From an uncultured Gemmatimonadota bacterium (GTDB lineage: Bacteria; Gemmatimonadota; Gemmatimonadetes; Gemmatimonadales; GWC2-71-9): DNA of 5,790 nucleotides. The notes beneath the pieces are model-generated. The model was not told the DNA's origin, did not search any database, and was given only the letters and a program-made list of their open reading frames with translations. The translations under genes were made by a program, and so were the position numbers. Below are positions 1 to 4,641 of this stretch, in pieces. The DNA lies in contig CAJVYZ010000208.1 in the NCBI GenBank assembly GCA_913009915.1, positions 1 through 5,790 of the forward strand, written 5' to 3'. Positions within the stretch are counted from its first letter, which is position 1, and every line of letters starts with the position of its first letter.

Positions 1-43
1 CCCGAGATCTACACTCTTTCCCTACACGACGCCCTTCCGATCT
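1..43 (+). other. Illumina P5/Read 1 adapter (artefact)
   Basis: This stretch matches the 3' 42-43 bases of the standard Illumina P5/TruSeq Read 1 adapter and ends in the diagnostic CTTCCGATCT. Two differences are visible: base 1 is C where the adapter has A, and base 33 is C where it has T. It is synthetic library sequence left untrimmed in the assembly, so biological sequence begins at about base 44. The adapter match is seen directly; its origin is established knowledge of Illumina libraries. Confidence 0.97.
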
Positions 44-44
44 C

Positions 45-323
45 ATCCCGGTATCCATCGCCCGCCATGGGATGTATGGCGGAATCTACGGCGAAACGGG
101 CTATTTCCTCAACAGCCTGGATTTTATTTCCGTAGGCGGAACCCCGACCGACGCTCAGTCAGCATTCGAGGTAGGAGTGACGCTGGGGTTCTACGACACC
201 CGACCCAAGATCTGGTTCATCCGGATACCCCGGATCAGCGTGGGGTACCGGTTCCGAGGTGACATATCCGGCATCAGAATCCGTATCGGCGGCGACTGGG
301 CGACGAAAGTGTTTCACCCATGA
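45..323 (+). CDS. C-terminal fragment of a beta-rich envelope protein, probably outer-membrane barrel
   Basis: The reading frame is open from the end of the adapter to the TGA at 321-323, giving 92 residues with no start needed; the ATG at 72 is probably internal. The 5' part of the gene is missing because the contig stops here. The sequence alternates aromatic or hydrophobic residues with glycine and polar residues in short strands (GGIYGETGYF, FEVGVTLGFY, ISVGYRFRGD, SGIRIRIGGDW), the usual look of amphipathic beta strands near the end of an outer-membrane barrel. The last residue is not the classical terminal Phe/Trp, although IGGDW and VFHP lie close to the end. No named family is recognised. 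A beta-rich secreted protein is the alternative. Just downstream lies a large inverted repeat that could end its transcript. Confidence 0.55.
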   Translation: MPVSIARHGMYGGIYGETGYFLNSLDFISVGGTPTDAQSAFEVGVTLGFYDTRPKIWFIRIPRISVGYRFRGDISGIRIRIGGDWATKVFHP

Positions 324-336
324 GCCTACAGTTTGC

Positions 337-364
337 AGCTAGTGGCTGGTAGCTAGTGGCTGGT
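337..364. repeat. Perfect tandem 14-mer, two copies
   Basis: The 14-mer AGCTAGTGGCTGGT occupies 337-350 and repeats without change at 351-364. Each copy can be split into two related heptamers, AGCTAGT and GGCTGGT, so the underlying period is 7. It lies 13 bases after the stop of the envelope-protein fragment and forms the left side of a larger inverted repeat with 404-422. Confidence 0.9.
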
Positions 365-422
365 GGCCGCCTGACATCGGTCGCCATTTGCTCCATACTC
401 CGTGCCACCAGCCACCAGCTAC
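349..422. repeat. Inverted repeat / long hairpin between convergent genes
   Basis: The arm at 349-367 and the arm at 404-422 are reverse complements at 18 of 19 positions, separated by 36 bases. The right arm also shows heptamers, ACCAGCC then ACCAGCT. Transcribed from either strand it would fold into a strong stem. The plus-strand envelope gene ends at 323 and the minus-strand dsrE-like remnant ends at 527, so a bidirectional transcription barrier is plausible. No T-tract follows either arm, so it is not a classical intrinsic terminator. Confidence 0.75.
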
Positions 423-470
423 ACAGACGAAAGCCCAGAAACCGCTACGAGGTCCATGCCCCCCGCACCA

Positions 471-524
471 GCTCCCGAGCTTCCGCTCCCTCTCCTACGA
501 CCTACGCCCTACGTCCTACGCCCT
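471..524. repeat. Heptanucleotide tandem repeat, CCTACGN units
   Basis: Four consecutive heptamers run CCTACGA (494-500), CCTACGC (501-507), CCTACGT (508-514) and CCTACGC (515-521), then a partial CCT. Just before them, GCTCCCG, AGCTTCC and GCTCCCT (471-491) look like an older, more degenerate heptamer run. The array ends 3 bases before the stop codon of the minus-strand dsrE-like remnant. A 15-base piece (504-518) recurs as an exact reverse complement at 3645-3659. Confidence 0.85.
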
Positions 525-526
525 CT

Positions 527-839
527 CTATGTAAAAATGATGTGCCCACCCGCAGCCATGGCATAGAAGTCACCCACGGTGATGATGTCGTCCACCTGGG
601 GGGTGAAATCGTCCTTGGTCAGGCCGAACATGTCCACCGTGGCCTTGCAGGCGAACAGCTTCCCGCCCGAATCGCTTATGAGTTCCAGAAACTCCGGCAC
701 CGGTGGAATGTCGAGCCCCTCGATCTTCTTCTTCATCTGGCCCGTGGCCAGTCCGCTCATGCCGGGGAAAGCCGCCCAGCCAAGTAGGGATGTGCATCGC
801 CGGGTTGCCGACCGTGGCCACTTTCAGGTGGTCGGACCC
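527..839 (-). pseudogene. DsrE/DrsH-like (DsrE family 2) gene, 5'-truncated and frameshifted
   Basis: Reading leftwards, 839-768 encodes SDHLKVATVGNPAMHIP and then TWLGGFP; after a one-base shift, 760-527 encodes MSGLATGQMKKKIE onward to ITVGDFYAMAAGGHIIFT and a stop. The GNPAM segment, the MKKKI segment, the conserved cysteine in KLFACKATVDMFGL and the TVGDFY...IIFT ending are typical of the DsrE/DsrF/DrsH-like family (PF13686 type), small sulfur-trafficking or peroxiredoxin-associated proteins. The frame break sits at the G4 run 764-767: removing one G restores FPGMSGLATG as in the family. The N-terminal half, with the expected FFTF-like strand, is absent from all minus-strand frames upstream of about 840. 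It is thus a remnant, or a real gene spoiled by an indel plus a misjoin. A 77-residue product from the ATG at 760 is formally possible but would lack the first half of the fold. Confidence 0.75.
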
Positions 840-1012
840 CCGGCTCGGGCGTGCAAGTAATATGACTATATGGGAATGTAGTAATGGTGAGGATTTTACC
901 AAGCTGACTTCATAAACTCGAGCCTGGTGTTTAGCACCGCGACCATACATTCTATGAGCCAGTTTCCTGGCTCGGGTACCCCTCGCTCCCTCACTACCTA
1001 CTCTCCAACAGT
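840..1012. other. Gene-free gap, AT-richer patch 856-925
   Basis: This 173-bp gap separates the broken end of the dsrE-like remnant from the cytochrome gene. Bases 856-925 are clearly AT-richer than the surroundings and hold a short ATAT-GACT-ATAT inverted repeat at 860-871. It should contain the promoter of the cytochrome/lipoprotein pair, but I cannot pick a convincing -35/-10 pair or Shine-Dalgarno site. The change in composition coincides with the point where dsrE homology stops. Confidence 0.4.
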
Positions 1013-1417
1013 ATGACACCAATGGCTTTACAGAGAGCGCCCCTGATCATCGCTGGTTTCGTCGCGGCTGGGGCCACGGTCGGCTGTGGTGGCGATGCCT
1101 CCCGGGTGGCCGACGACTTCGACCCGGGCCCCACACCGTTCGAGTTCATCGCCGGCGAGACCATGTACACCGGCAGTTGCGCCACGTGCCACGGGACGAA
1201 CGGGACCGGCACCACCACTGGCCCGCCTCTGGTCCACAAGATCTATGAGCCCAGCCACCACGCCGACGCTGCTTTCCACCGCTCGGTCCAGCTTGGCGTG
1301 GTGGCCCACCACTGGCAATTCGGTCCCATGGCACCGGTCGAGGGACTGCCGCCGGAGCAGGTGGACCGGATCATCGCCTACGTCCGCTGGCTGCAGCGCC
1401 AGGCAGGCATCTCCTGA
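1013..1417 (+). CDS. Monohaem class I cytochrome c, probable lipoprotein
   Basis: The 134-residue product opens with a hydrophobic export signal (residues about 9-24) ending at Cys25 in the context ATVGC, a slightly atypical lipobox, so it is probably lipid-anchored facing the periplasm. One haem-binding motif, CATCH, lies at residues 56-60 (Cys56, Cys59, His60 as proximal ligand). Met106 in FGPMAP is the likely distal ligand, and the closing helix, PEQVDRIIAYVRWLQRQ, is typical of class I cytochromes c. A small one-electron carrier is expected; its partner oxidase or reductase is not in the window. The start is uncertain: ATG at 1013 or ATG at 1022 both keep the signal peptide and neither has a clear ribosome site. 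The next gene starts 2 bases after its stop, implying co-transcription and probably translational coupling. Confidence 0.9.
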   Translation: MTPMALQRAPLIIAGFVAAGATVGCGGDASRVADDFDPGPTPFEFIAGETMYTGSCATCHGTNGTGTTTGPPLVHKIYEPSHHADAAFHRSVQLGVVAHHWQFGPMAPVEGLPPEQVDRIIAYVRWLQRQAGIS

Positions 1418-1419
1418 CC

Positions 1420-2109
1420 GTGCATTCACCAAGATGGTATCGCCCAAGACTGCTCGCGATCGCCGCCACGCTCGCCGCGTGCGCGGGTTCTTCTGAACAG
1501 GACACCGCGGTGGCTCTAGCCGAACGAAGCGTCGACGACATCCCGCAGCTCACCACCTTCTCTTACGCATGCGATGATGGCACGGCGGTGGTCGCTCACC
1601 ATCGGGACGAGGGCGATGTGTACCTGTTCCTCCCGGGGAATTCGGTTCGCCTACCGCAGGTCCCCTCGGCATCGGGCGCCCGATACAGTGACGGCACCAT
1701 CAGCTATTGGAGTAAGGGCCGGGTAGCTACCATCGAACACGCCAATGGTTCGGCGACGCGGTGCGAGGAACAGCGGCGCCTTTCCATTATGGAGGACGCC
1801 AAGTTGCGCGGCGCCGACTATTGGGCCCGAGGCAACGAGCCCGGCTGGACGCTTGAGATCGCCTGGGATTCCATTCGGTTCGTCACCGGCTACGCTACCG
1901 AGCACTATCGCTTCGCCACCCCAGTGCCGGCGGTGGGCACCAGTGAGAAGCGCGCCACCTACCGGGCATCGGCCGACGACCACACGCTGACCGTGACCAT
2001 TAGCTACGTTAGGTGCAGTGATTCCATGAGCGACGAGGAGTTCGAGGGCACCGTCGAACTCCAATTCGACGACATCCTTCTCCGAGGCTGCGGCCGGGCG
2101 CTACACTAG
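1420..2109 (+). CDS. Two-domain lipoprotein: MliC-like lysozyme inhibitor plus COG3650-type domain
   Basis: The 229-residue product starts at a GTG 2 bases after the cytochrome stop. Residues 1-21 are a lipoprotein signal peptide with the lipobox LAAC (Cys21). Residues about 46-116 match the MliC family of membrane-bound c-type lysozyme inhibitors: an initial YACDDG with Cys51, a loop SASGARYSDG (83-92), YWSKG (96-100, Lys99) and a closing Cys115 likely to pair with Cys51. In characterised MliC proteins the conserved Ser in this loop and the Lys enter the lysozyme active site. Residues about 135-229 form a second domain with ARGNEPGWTLEI (136-147), CSDSMSDEEF (199-208) and a terminal RGCGRAL, the pattern of uncharacterised COG3650-type lipoprotein domains; Cys199 and Cys224 may pair. 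The inferred role is protection of peptidoglycan from foreign lysozyme at the envelope. Pairing with a cytochrome is unexplained and may be incidental. Confidence 0.85.
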   Translation: MHSPRWYRPRLLAIAATLAACAGSSEQDTAVALAERSVDDIPQLTTFSYACDDGTAVVAHHRDEGDVYLFLPGNSVRLPQVPSASGARYSDGTISYWSKGRVATIEHANGSATRCEEQRRLSIMEDAKLRGADYWARGNEPGWTLEIAWDSIRFVTGYATEHYRFATPVPAVGTSEKRATYRASADDHTLTVTISYVRCSDSMSDEEFEGTVELQFDDILLRGCGRALH

Positions 2110-2118
2110 GGCCGGAGA

Positions 2119-2141
2119 GTGCGCAGGTCGCAGTGCGCAGG
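2119..2141. repeat. Dispersed 23-nt heptamer repeat, copy A
   Basis: On the minus strand this reads CCTGCGC, ACTGCGA, CCTGCGC, AC, three heptamers with a 14-nt alternation. Its reverse complement matches 3726-3748 at 22 of 23 positions, so the same element occurs twice in opposite orientations about 1.6 kb apart. It starts 10 bases after the stop codon of the MliC-like gene. Confidence 0.85.
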
Positions 2142-2152
2142 GGTGGCACGGA

Positions 2153-2187
2153 CGGTCCATCCACCGTCCATTATCCACCGTCCACCG
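2153..2187. repeat. Heptanucleotide tandem repeat, TCCACCG units
   Basis: In strict register the units read CGGTCCA (2153), TCCACCG (2160), TCCATTA (2167), TCCACCG (2174) and TCCACCG (2181). Three of the five are identical. The run lies between the 23-nt repeat and the start of the flavin reductase gene. Related fragments occur at 2829-2838 (reverse complement) and near 3765. Confidence 0.85.
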
Positions 2188-2224
2188 CTTAACCACCGAT
2201 CATCATTCCCGAGGGAGCGTACCC

Positions 2225-2818
2225 ATGACCTCCGACCCGCACATCAGGATCACCTGCCTCCTCGGTACCAGTCGGCCCGGCTCGTACACGGGCAAGGCCC
2301 TCTCCATCGTGGTGGACGAAATCGGCAAGGACCCCGACGTCTCGGTAACCGTCATCGACCCGAGCGAATTGGAGTTGAGTTTCCCGGGGCGGGGGTCGGA
2401 TGCCGGGGCGGCTCGCATGGTGGAGAGCGTCAAAGCCGCCACCGGCCTGGTGCTGGCCACGCCCGAGTACCACGGCAGCTTCAGCGCCATGATGAAGCTG
2501 ATGATCGAAAACCTGGGCTTTCCCTCTGCCATGGCCGGCAAGCCGGTTGCCCTCCTTGGCGTGGCCGCCGGCAGGATCGGCGCCATCAAGTCACTAGAAC
2601 AGCTCCGCGGCGTGTGTTCCCACGTTGGCGCCATCGTACTACCGGGCCCGGTGTCGGTCGCCAATGTACAGAGTGTGTTCGACGAAAACGGCCGTGTCAG
2701 CGACTCGGCCGTCGAGCAGCAGATCCGCGGCGTGGCCAAGGGTCTCAGGGACTATATCGGCCACGCTATCTGTCCCGCCTACAGTCTGGAGGCGTTGGTG
2801 CGCCAGGGAGCGGGGTGA
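2225..2818 (+). CDS. NADPH-dependent FMN reductase-like flavoprotein
   Basis: The 197-residue product has the flavodoxin-like fold signature of the NADPH-dependent FMN reductase family (PF03358). A first strand IRITCLLG runs into the FMN-phosphate loop GTSRPGSYTGKAL (14-25). Residues 76-81 (LVLATPEY) and the following HGSFSAMMKLMIENLGF form the second flavin-contacting segment, usually TPEYxGSxxxxLKN. Residues 104-121 (AGKPVALLGVAAGRIGA) form the third strand and loop. Length fits the family. Members reduce flavin, quinones, azo dyes, chromate or arsenicals; the substrate cannot be told from sequence alone. The ATG at 2225 is supported by a GAGGGAG ribosome-binding site about 9 bases upstream. 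It is a soluble cytoplasmic enzyme, apparently monocistronic, with repeat-bearing spacers on both sides. Confidence 0.9.
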   Translation: MTSDPHIRITCLLGTSRPGSYTGKALSIVVDEIGKDPDVSVTVIDPSELELSFPGRGSDAGAARMVESVKAATGLVLATPEYHGSFSAMMKLMIENLGFPSAMAGKPVALLGVAAGRIGAIKSLEQLRGVCSHVGAIVLPGPVSVANVQSVFDENGRVSDSAVEQQIRGVAKGLRDYIGHAICPAYSLEALVRQGAG

Positions 2819-2828
2819 TTGCTGGTAA

Positions 2829-2906
2829 GACGGTGGACCGTGTGAAGGAATCGACGTCCGACATCTGGCATCTGACTCCTGCCTCTGCCTACTGATCACT
2901 GATTAC
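2829..2906. repeat. Degenerate heptamer run after the flavin reductase gene
   Basis: GACGGTGGAC at 2829-2838 is the reverse complement of the TCCACCG-type unit. Further on, ACTGATC (2891-2897) and ACTGATT (2898-2904) form a tandem heptamer pair, preceded by the similarly spaced TCCTGCC and TCTGCCT (2877-2890). The run is more decayed than those at 494 and 3741 but keeps the same 7-nt register. The rest of the 260-bp gap to the next gene shows only the short repeat at 3018-3046. Confidence 0.6.
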
Positions 2907-3017
2907 CGGCCAGCGACCCTGCCCCCGTACTCCCGTCCGGCCTTCACGGCACGGTCACTTGCGGTTCTCACTCCCGCGCACCACTTTGGTTCCGGTCCAA
3001 ATGCCGGAAGTGTCGAG

Positions 3018-3046
3018 CCTGCGCACAGCGTACCCGCACTGCGCAC
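3018..3046. repeat. Degenerate copy of the CTGCGC heptamer repeat
   Basis: The run reads CCTGCGC, ACAGCGT, ACCCGC, ACTGCGC, AC. The first nine bases are identical to the start of the 23-nt element at 3726 and to the reverse complement of 2119-2141. One unit has lost a base. It lies 32 bases upstream of the membrane-protein gene. Confidence 0.65.
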
Positions 3047-3078
3047 ATTAATGGTCCATCCTGTAGCTCGAGGCCCCC

Positions 3079-3639
3079 ATGGTAACCATCGCGTCGTTGT
3101 GGCTGGCCATCATTATCGCCAGCGTCATCGTGTTCATCGCCAGCGCCATCATCTGGACGGTACTGCCCCATCACAAATCCGACTATAAACCGCTGCCCGA
3201 CGAGACCGCGGCGCGGAGGGCACTGCAACCCCAGGACCTACCGCCGGGGCAGTACAACATTCCCAACATCGCCTCGCCCGACGCGCTCAAGGACCCCGAG
3301 GTAGCCAAACTGTTCACCGACGGACCGGTGGGGTTCCTCACCGTGCTGCCCAAGGGTATCCCCAACATGGGCAAGAACATGGTGCAATCGCTGGTGTTCT
3401 ACCTGTTGGTGAGCGGCACCATCGCCTACCTGGCGTCGCGGTCGCTGACGTCCGGCGCCGAGTATTGGGAAGTGTTCCGTTTCGTGGGTACGTTCGCCTG
3501 GGCGGCGTACGGCTTTGCCATCGTCCCGGACGCGATCTGGTTCGGCCGGCCGTGGCGTGCCGTGGGGAAACATCTGGTCGACGCCTTCGTGTACGCTACG
3601 CTGACGGCGGGAGCGTTTGCGGGGTTTTGGCCAGGATGA
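3079..3639 (+). CDS. Conserved-looking four-helix membrane protein, function unknown
   Basis: The 186-residue product has an N-terminal transmembrane helix (residues about 6-29), a long hydrophilic stretch (31-100), and three more likely helices: 101-120 (SLVFYLLVSGTIAYLA), 130-153 and 166-185. The hydrophilic part is rich in proline and carries ordered short motifs, HHKSDYKPLPDE (31-42), PPGQYNIPN, KDPEV, GPVGFLTVLPKG and NMGK, that look conserved rather than random. The second half carries VFRFVGTFAWAAY, IWFGRPWR and TLTAGAFAGFWP. I cannot assign it to a named family or function. The ATG at 3079 directly precedes the first helix; no clear Shine-Dalgarno site is visible. Good codon use and a coherent membrane topology support a real gene. 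It stands alone between two repeat-bearing spacers. Confidence 0.8.
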   Translation: MVTIASLWLAIIIASVIVFIASAIIWTVLPHHKSDYKPLPDETAARRALQPQDLPPGQYNIPNIASPDALKDPEVAKLFTDGPVGFLTVLPKGIPNMGKNMVQSLVFYLLVSGTIAYLASRSLTSGAEYWEVFRFVGTFAWAAYGFAIVPDAIWFGRPWRAVGKHLVDAFVYATLTAGAFAGFWPG

Positions 3640-3644
3640 GGATC

Positions 3645-3679
3645 TAGGACGTAGGGCGTCGTTTGGTAGTATGTAGTAC
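3645..3679. repeat. Five heptamers in strict register, TAGGNCG and GTAGTAN
   Basis: Starting 5 bases after the membrane-protein stop, units read TAGGACG (3645), TAGGGCG (3652), TCGTTTG (3659), GTAGTAT (3666) and GTAGTAC (3673), all spaced by exactly 7. The middle unit is the most decayed. Bases 3645-3659 are the exact reverse complement of 504-518, linking this array to the CCTACGN array near the left end. Confidence 0.8.
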
Positions 3680-3725
3680 CCGGGGGATCGACAGCAGCCC
3701 CATCGCGAGGAACCCGACATAGCAA

Positions 3726-3757
3726 CCTGCGCACTGCGACCTGCGTACTGCGTACTC
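3726..3757. repeat. Dispersed heptamer repeat, copy B, CTGCGNN units
   Basis: Units read CTGCGCA (3727), CTGCGAC (3734), CTGCGTA (3741), CTGCGTA (3748), then CTC. The first 23 bases (3726-3748) match the reverse complement of 2119-2141 at 22 positions. The array ends 17 bases before the ATG of the SnoaL-like gene, so it lies in or near that gene's promoter or leader. Confidence 0.85.
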
Positions 3758-3774
3758 AACCATCGGTCCACGAC

Positions 3775-4209
3775 ATGAAACGCTTTTTGTTCTCCCTCCT
3801 TCTCTGCCTGCTCCCGGCCACCGCTTCCGCCCAGACCGACTCCGCCCAGGTCGTGGCGGTCATCGAGCAGTTTCACGCAACGCTGGCCGGGAGCGACAGC
3901 GCCGGTGCCATGGCCCTGCTGGCGCCGGATGCCGTGATACTCGAGGGCGGTTGGGTGGAAACCCGTGAAGGCTACGCCGCCGGGCACCTGACGGCCGACA
4001 TGGCTTTTCTCGCGGGGATGACGACCGAGGTTGTGTCCCGCACCGTCACCCTGGCGGGGGACGCGGCCTGGGTCAGCACCGTGAGCCACACCGACGGCGA
4101 CTACAACGGCCGCGGTGTCAAGAGCCGGGGAGCGGAGCTGATGATACTCGGTCGATCGGAGGGCGGCTGGCGCATTCGGGCGATCCACTGGTCCTCGGGC
4201 AGGCGGTAG
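3775..4209 (+). CDS. Secreted SnoaL/DUF4440-like protein (NTF2 fold)
   Basis: The 144-residue product begins with a clear Sec signal peptide: MKR, a leucine-rich core (residues 4-14) and a probable cleavage site ASA/Q after Ala19. The mature part fits the NTF2-like cone fold of the SnoaL/DUF4440 group. A first helix (24-38, VVAVIEQFHATLA) leads to AGAMALLAPDAVILEGG (43-59), then the pocket-lining helix with ETREGYAAGHL, strands around 84-107, and a closing GWRIRAIHWSS (131-141). Such proteins range from small-ligand binders to enzymes, so no substrate is proposed. Length is normal for a single-domain member. It is probably periplasmic. A GC-rich hairpin overlaps its stop codon. Confidence 0.85.
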   Translation: MKRFLFSLLLCLLPATASAQTDSAQVVAVIEQFHATLAGSDSAGAMALLAPDAVILEGGWVETREGYAAGHLTADMAFLAGMTTEVVSRTVTLAGDAAWVSTVSHTDGDYNGRGVKSRGAELMILGRSEGGWRIRAIHWSSGRR

Positions 4210-4228
4210 CGGCCGGGTGTCGGCCGTT
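4208..4228. terminator. GC-rich hairpin overlapping a stop codon
   Basis: CGGCCG at 4210-4215 pairs with CGGCCG at 4221-4226 around a 5-base loop. An A-T and a G-T pair extend the stem to 8 bp, reaching into the TAG stop at 4207-4209. No T-tract follows, so intrinsic termination is only possible, not shown. Confidence 0.4.
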
Positions 4229-4300
4229 CATGGGACGGCTCGCACAAGTGACATCGATCACCCCTCACAATCCATCACCCACGCCCGGCTCTCTCTTCCC

Positions 4301-4335
4301 GGATCGGATGGTGGGATGCCGATGGTGGTCCATCT
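4301..4335. repeat. Heptamer-register repeat, ATGGTGG units
   Basis: In steps of seven from 4301 the units read GGATCGG, ATGGTGG, GATGCCG, ATGGTGG and TCCATCT. The two ATGGTGG copies are exactly 14 bases apart. This is a short and degenerate instance of the heptamer pattern seen in the other spacers. Confidence 0.55.
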
Positions 4336-4338
4336 ACC

Positions 4339-4362
4339 GCCGATCATAGTAGCGAGATCGGC
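4339..4362. promoter_or_regulatory. Inverted repeat GCCGATC-N10-GATCGGC
   Basis: Perfect 7-bp arms at 4339-4345 and 4356-4362 flank a 10-base loop. It could be a hairpin in RNA or an operator for a dimeric regulator. It is about 280 bp from the carbonic anhydrase start and no regulator gene is nearby, so function is open. Confidence 0.3.
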
Positions 4363-4641
4363 AGGGAACGCGGAGGAATTCCAATTCGCTGGCAACGATG
4401 GCTACTTTCCCGGTTTCCGGAACAAGAGATTAGGATCAACGTGTTCCCAAATCGGTGTCGAGTGAGCGGCGGCCGACTGAAAACGGCTGTGCTCGACGTC
4501 TTCATGCCAGACCTCTGACCGATTATGTAGTCATCCCCCTGTGCCTTCATATTGGTTTCACAATCCCTTCAACTCGACGAGTGATCATTACATGGCCGAC
4601 AGGTGGGATACTTCGCTATTTACCACACTTCGTGGGGACAA

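Larger units (their letters stand above)
4229..4641. other. 413-bp gene-free spacer upstream of carbonic anhydrase
   Basis: No reading frame here looks like a protein: the open frames at 4217-4465 (+), 4455-4826 (+) and 4344-4550 (-) have random-looking composition and overlap each other. The left part holds heptamer-register repeats at 4301-4335 and a 7-bp inverted repeat at 4339-4362. The right part (about 4490-4600) is AT-richer than the genes and is the natural place for the carbonic anhydrase promoter, but no convincing -35/-10 pair is visible. Confidence 0.6.

Noticed and set aside
356..787. 143-residue plus-strand open frame
   Set aside because: It spans the inverted repeat and the heptamer array and is antisense to the dsrE-like remnant; composition is not protein-like.
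570..1022. 150-residue minus-strand open frame
   Set aside because: Only its middle part (about 768-839) resembles a protein family, DsrE; the rest is out of frame with the real gene or non-coding, so it is treated as part of the frameshifted remnant.
2119..2895. 258-residue plus-strand open frame over the flavin reductase region
   Set aside because: It is an out-of-frame shadow of the FMN reductase gene, rich in Arg/Pro/His and without a domain.
337..3757. CRISPR array
   Set aside because: The repeats are 7-23 bases, tandem without unique spacers of regular length, and scattered over several spacers; no cas genes are present.
3238..4188. 316-residue open frame on the minus strand, the longest in the window
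   Set aside because: It is antisense to two well-supported plus-strand genes, has low-complexity Gly/Arg/His-rich composition and no recognisable domain; such long antisense frames are common in high-GC DNA.
4217..4465. 82-residue plus-strand open frame in the long spacer
   Set aside because: No ribosome site, no hydrophobic core or motif, and it covers the hairpin and repeat elements; no support as a gene.
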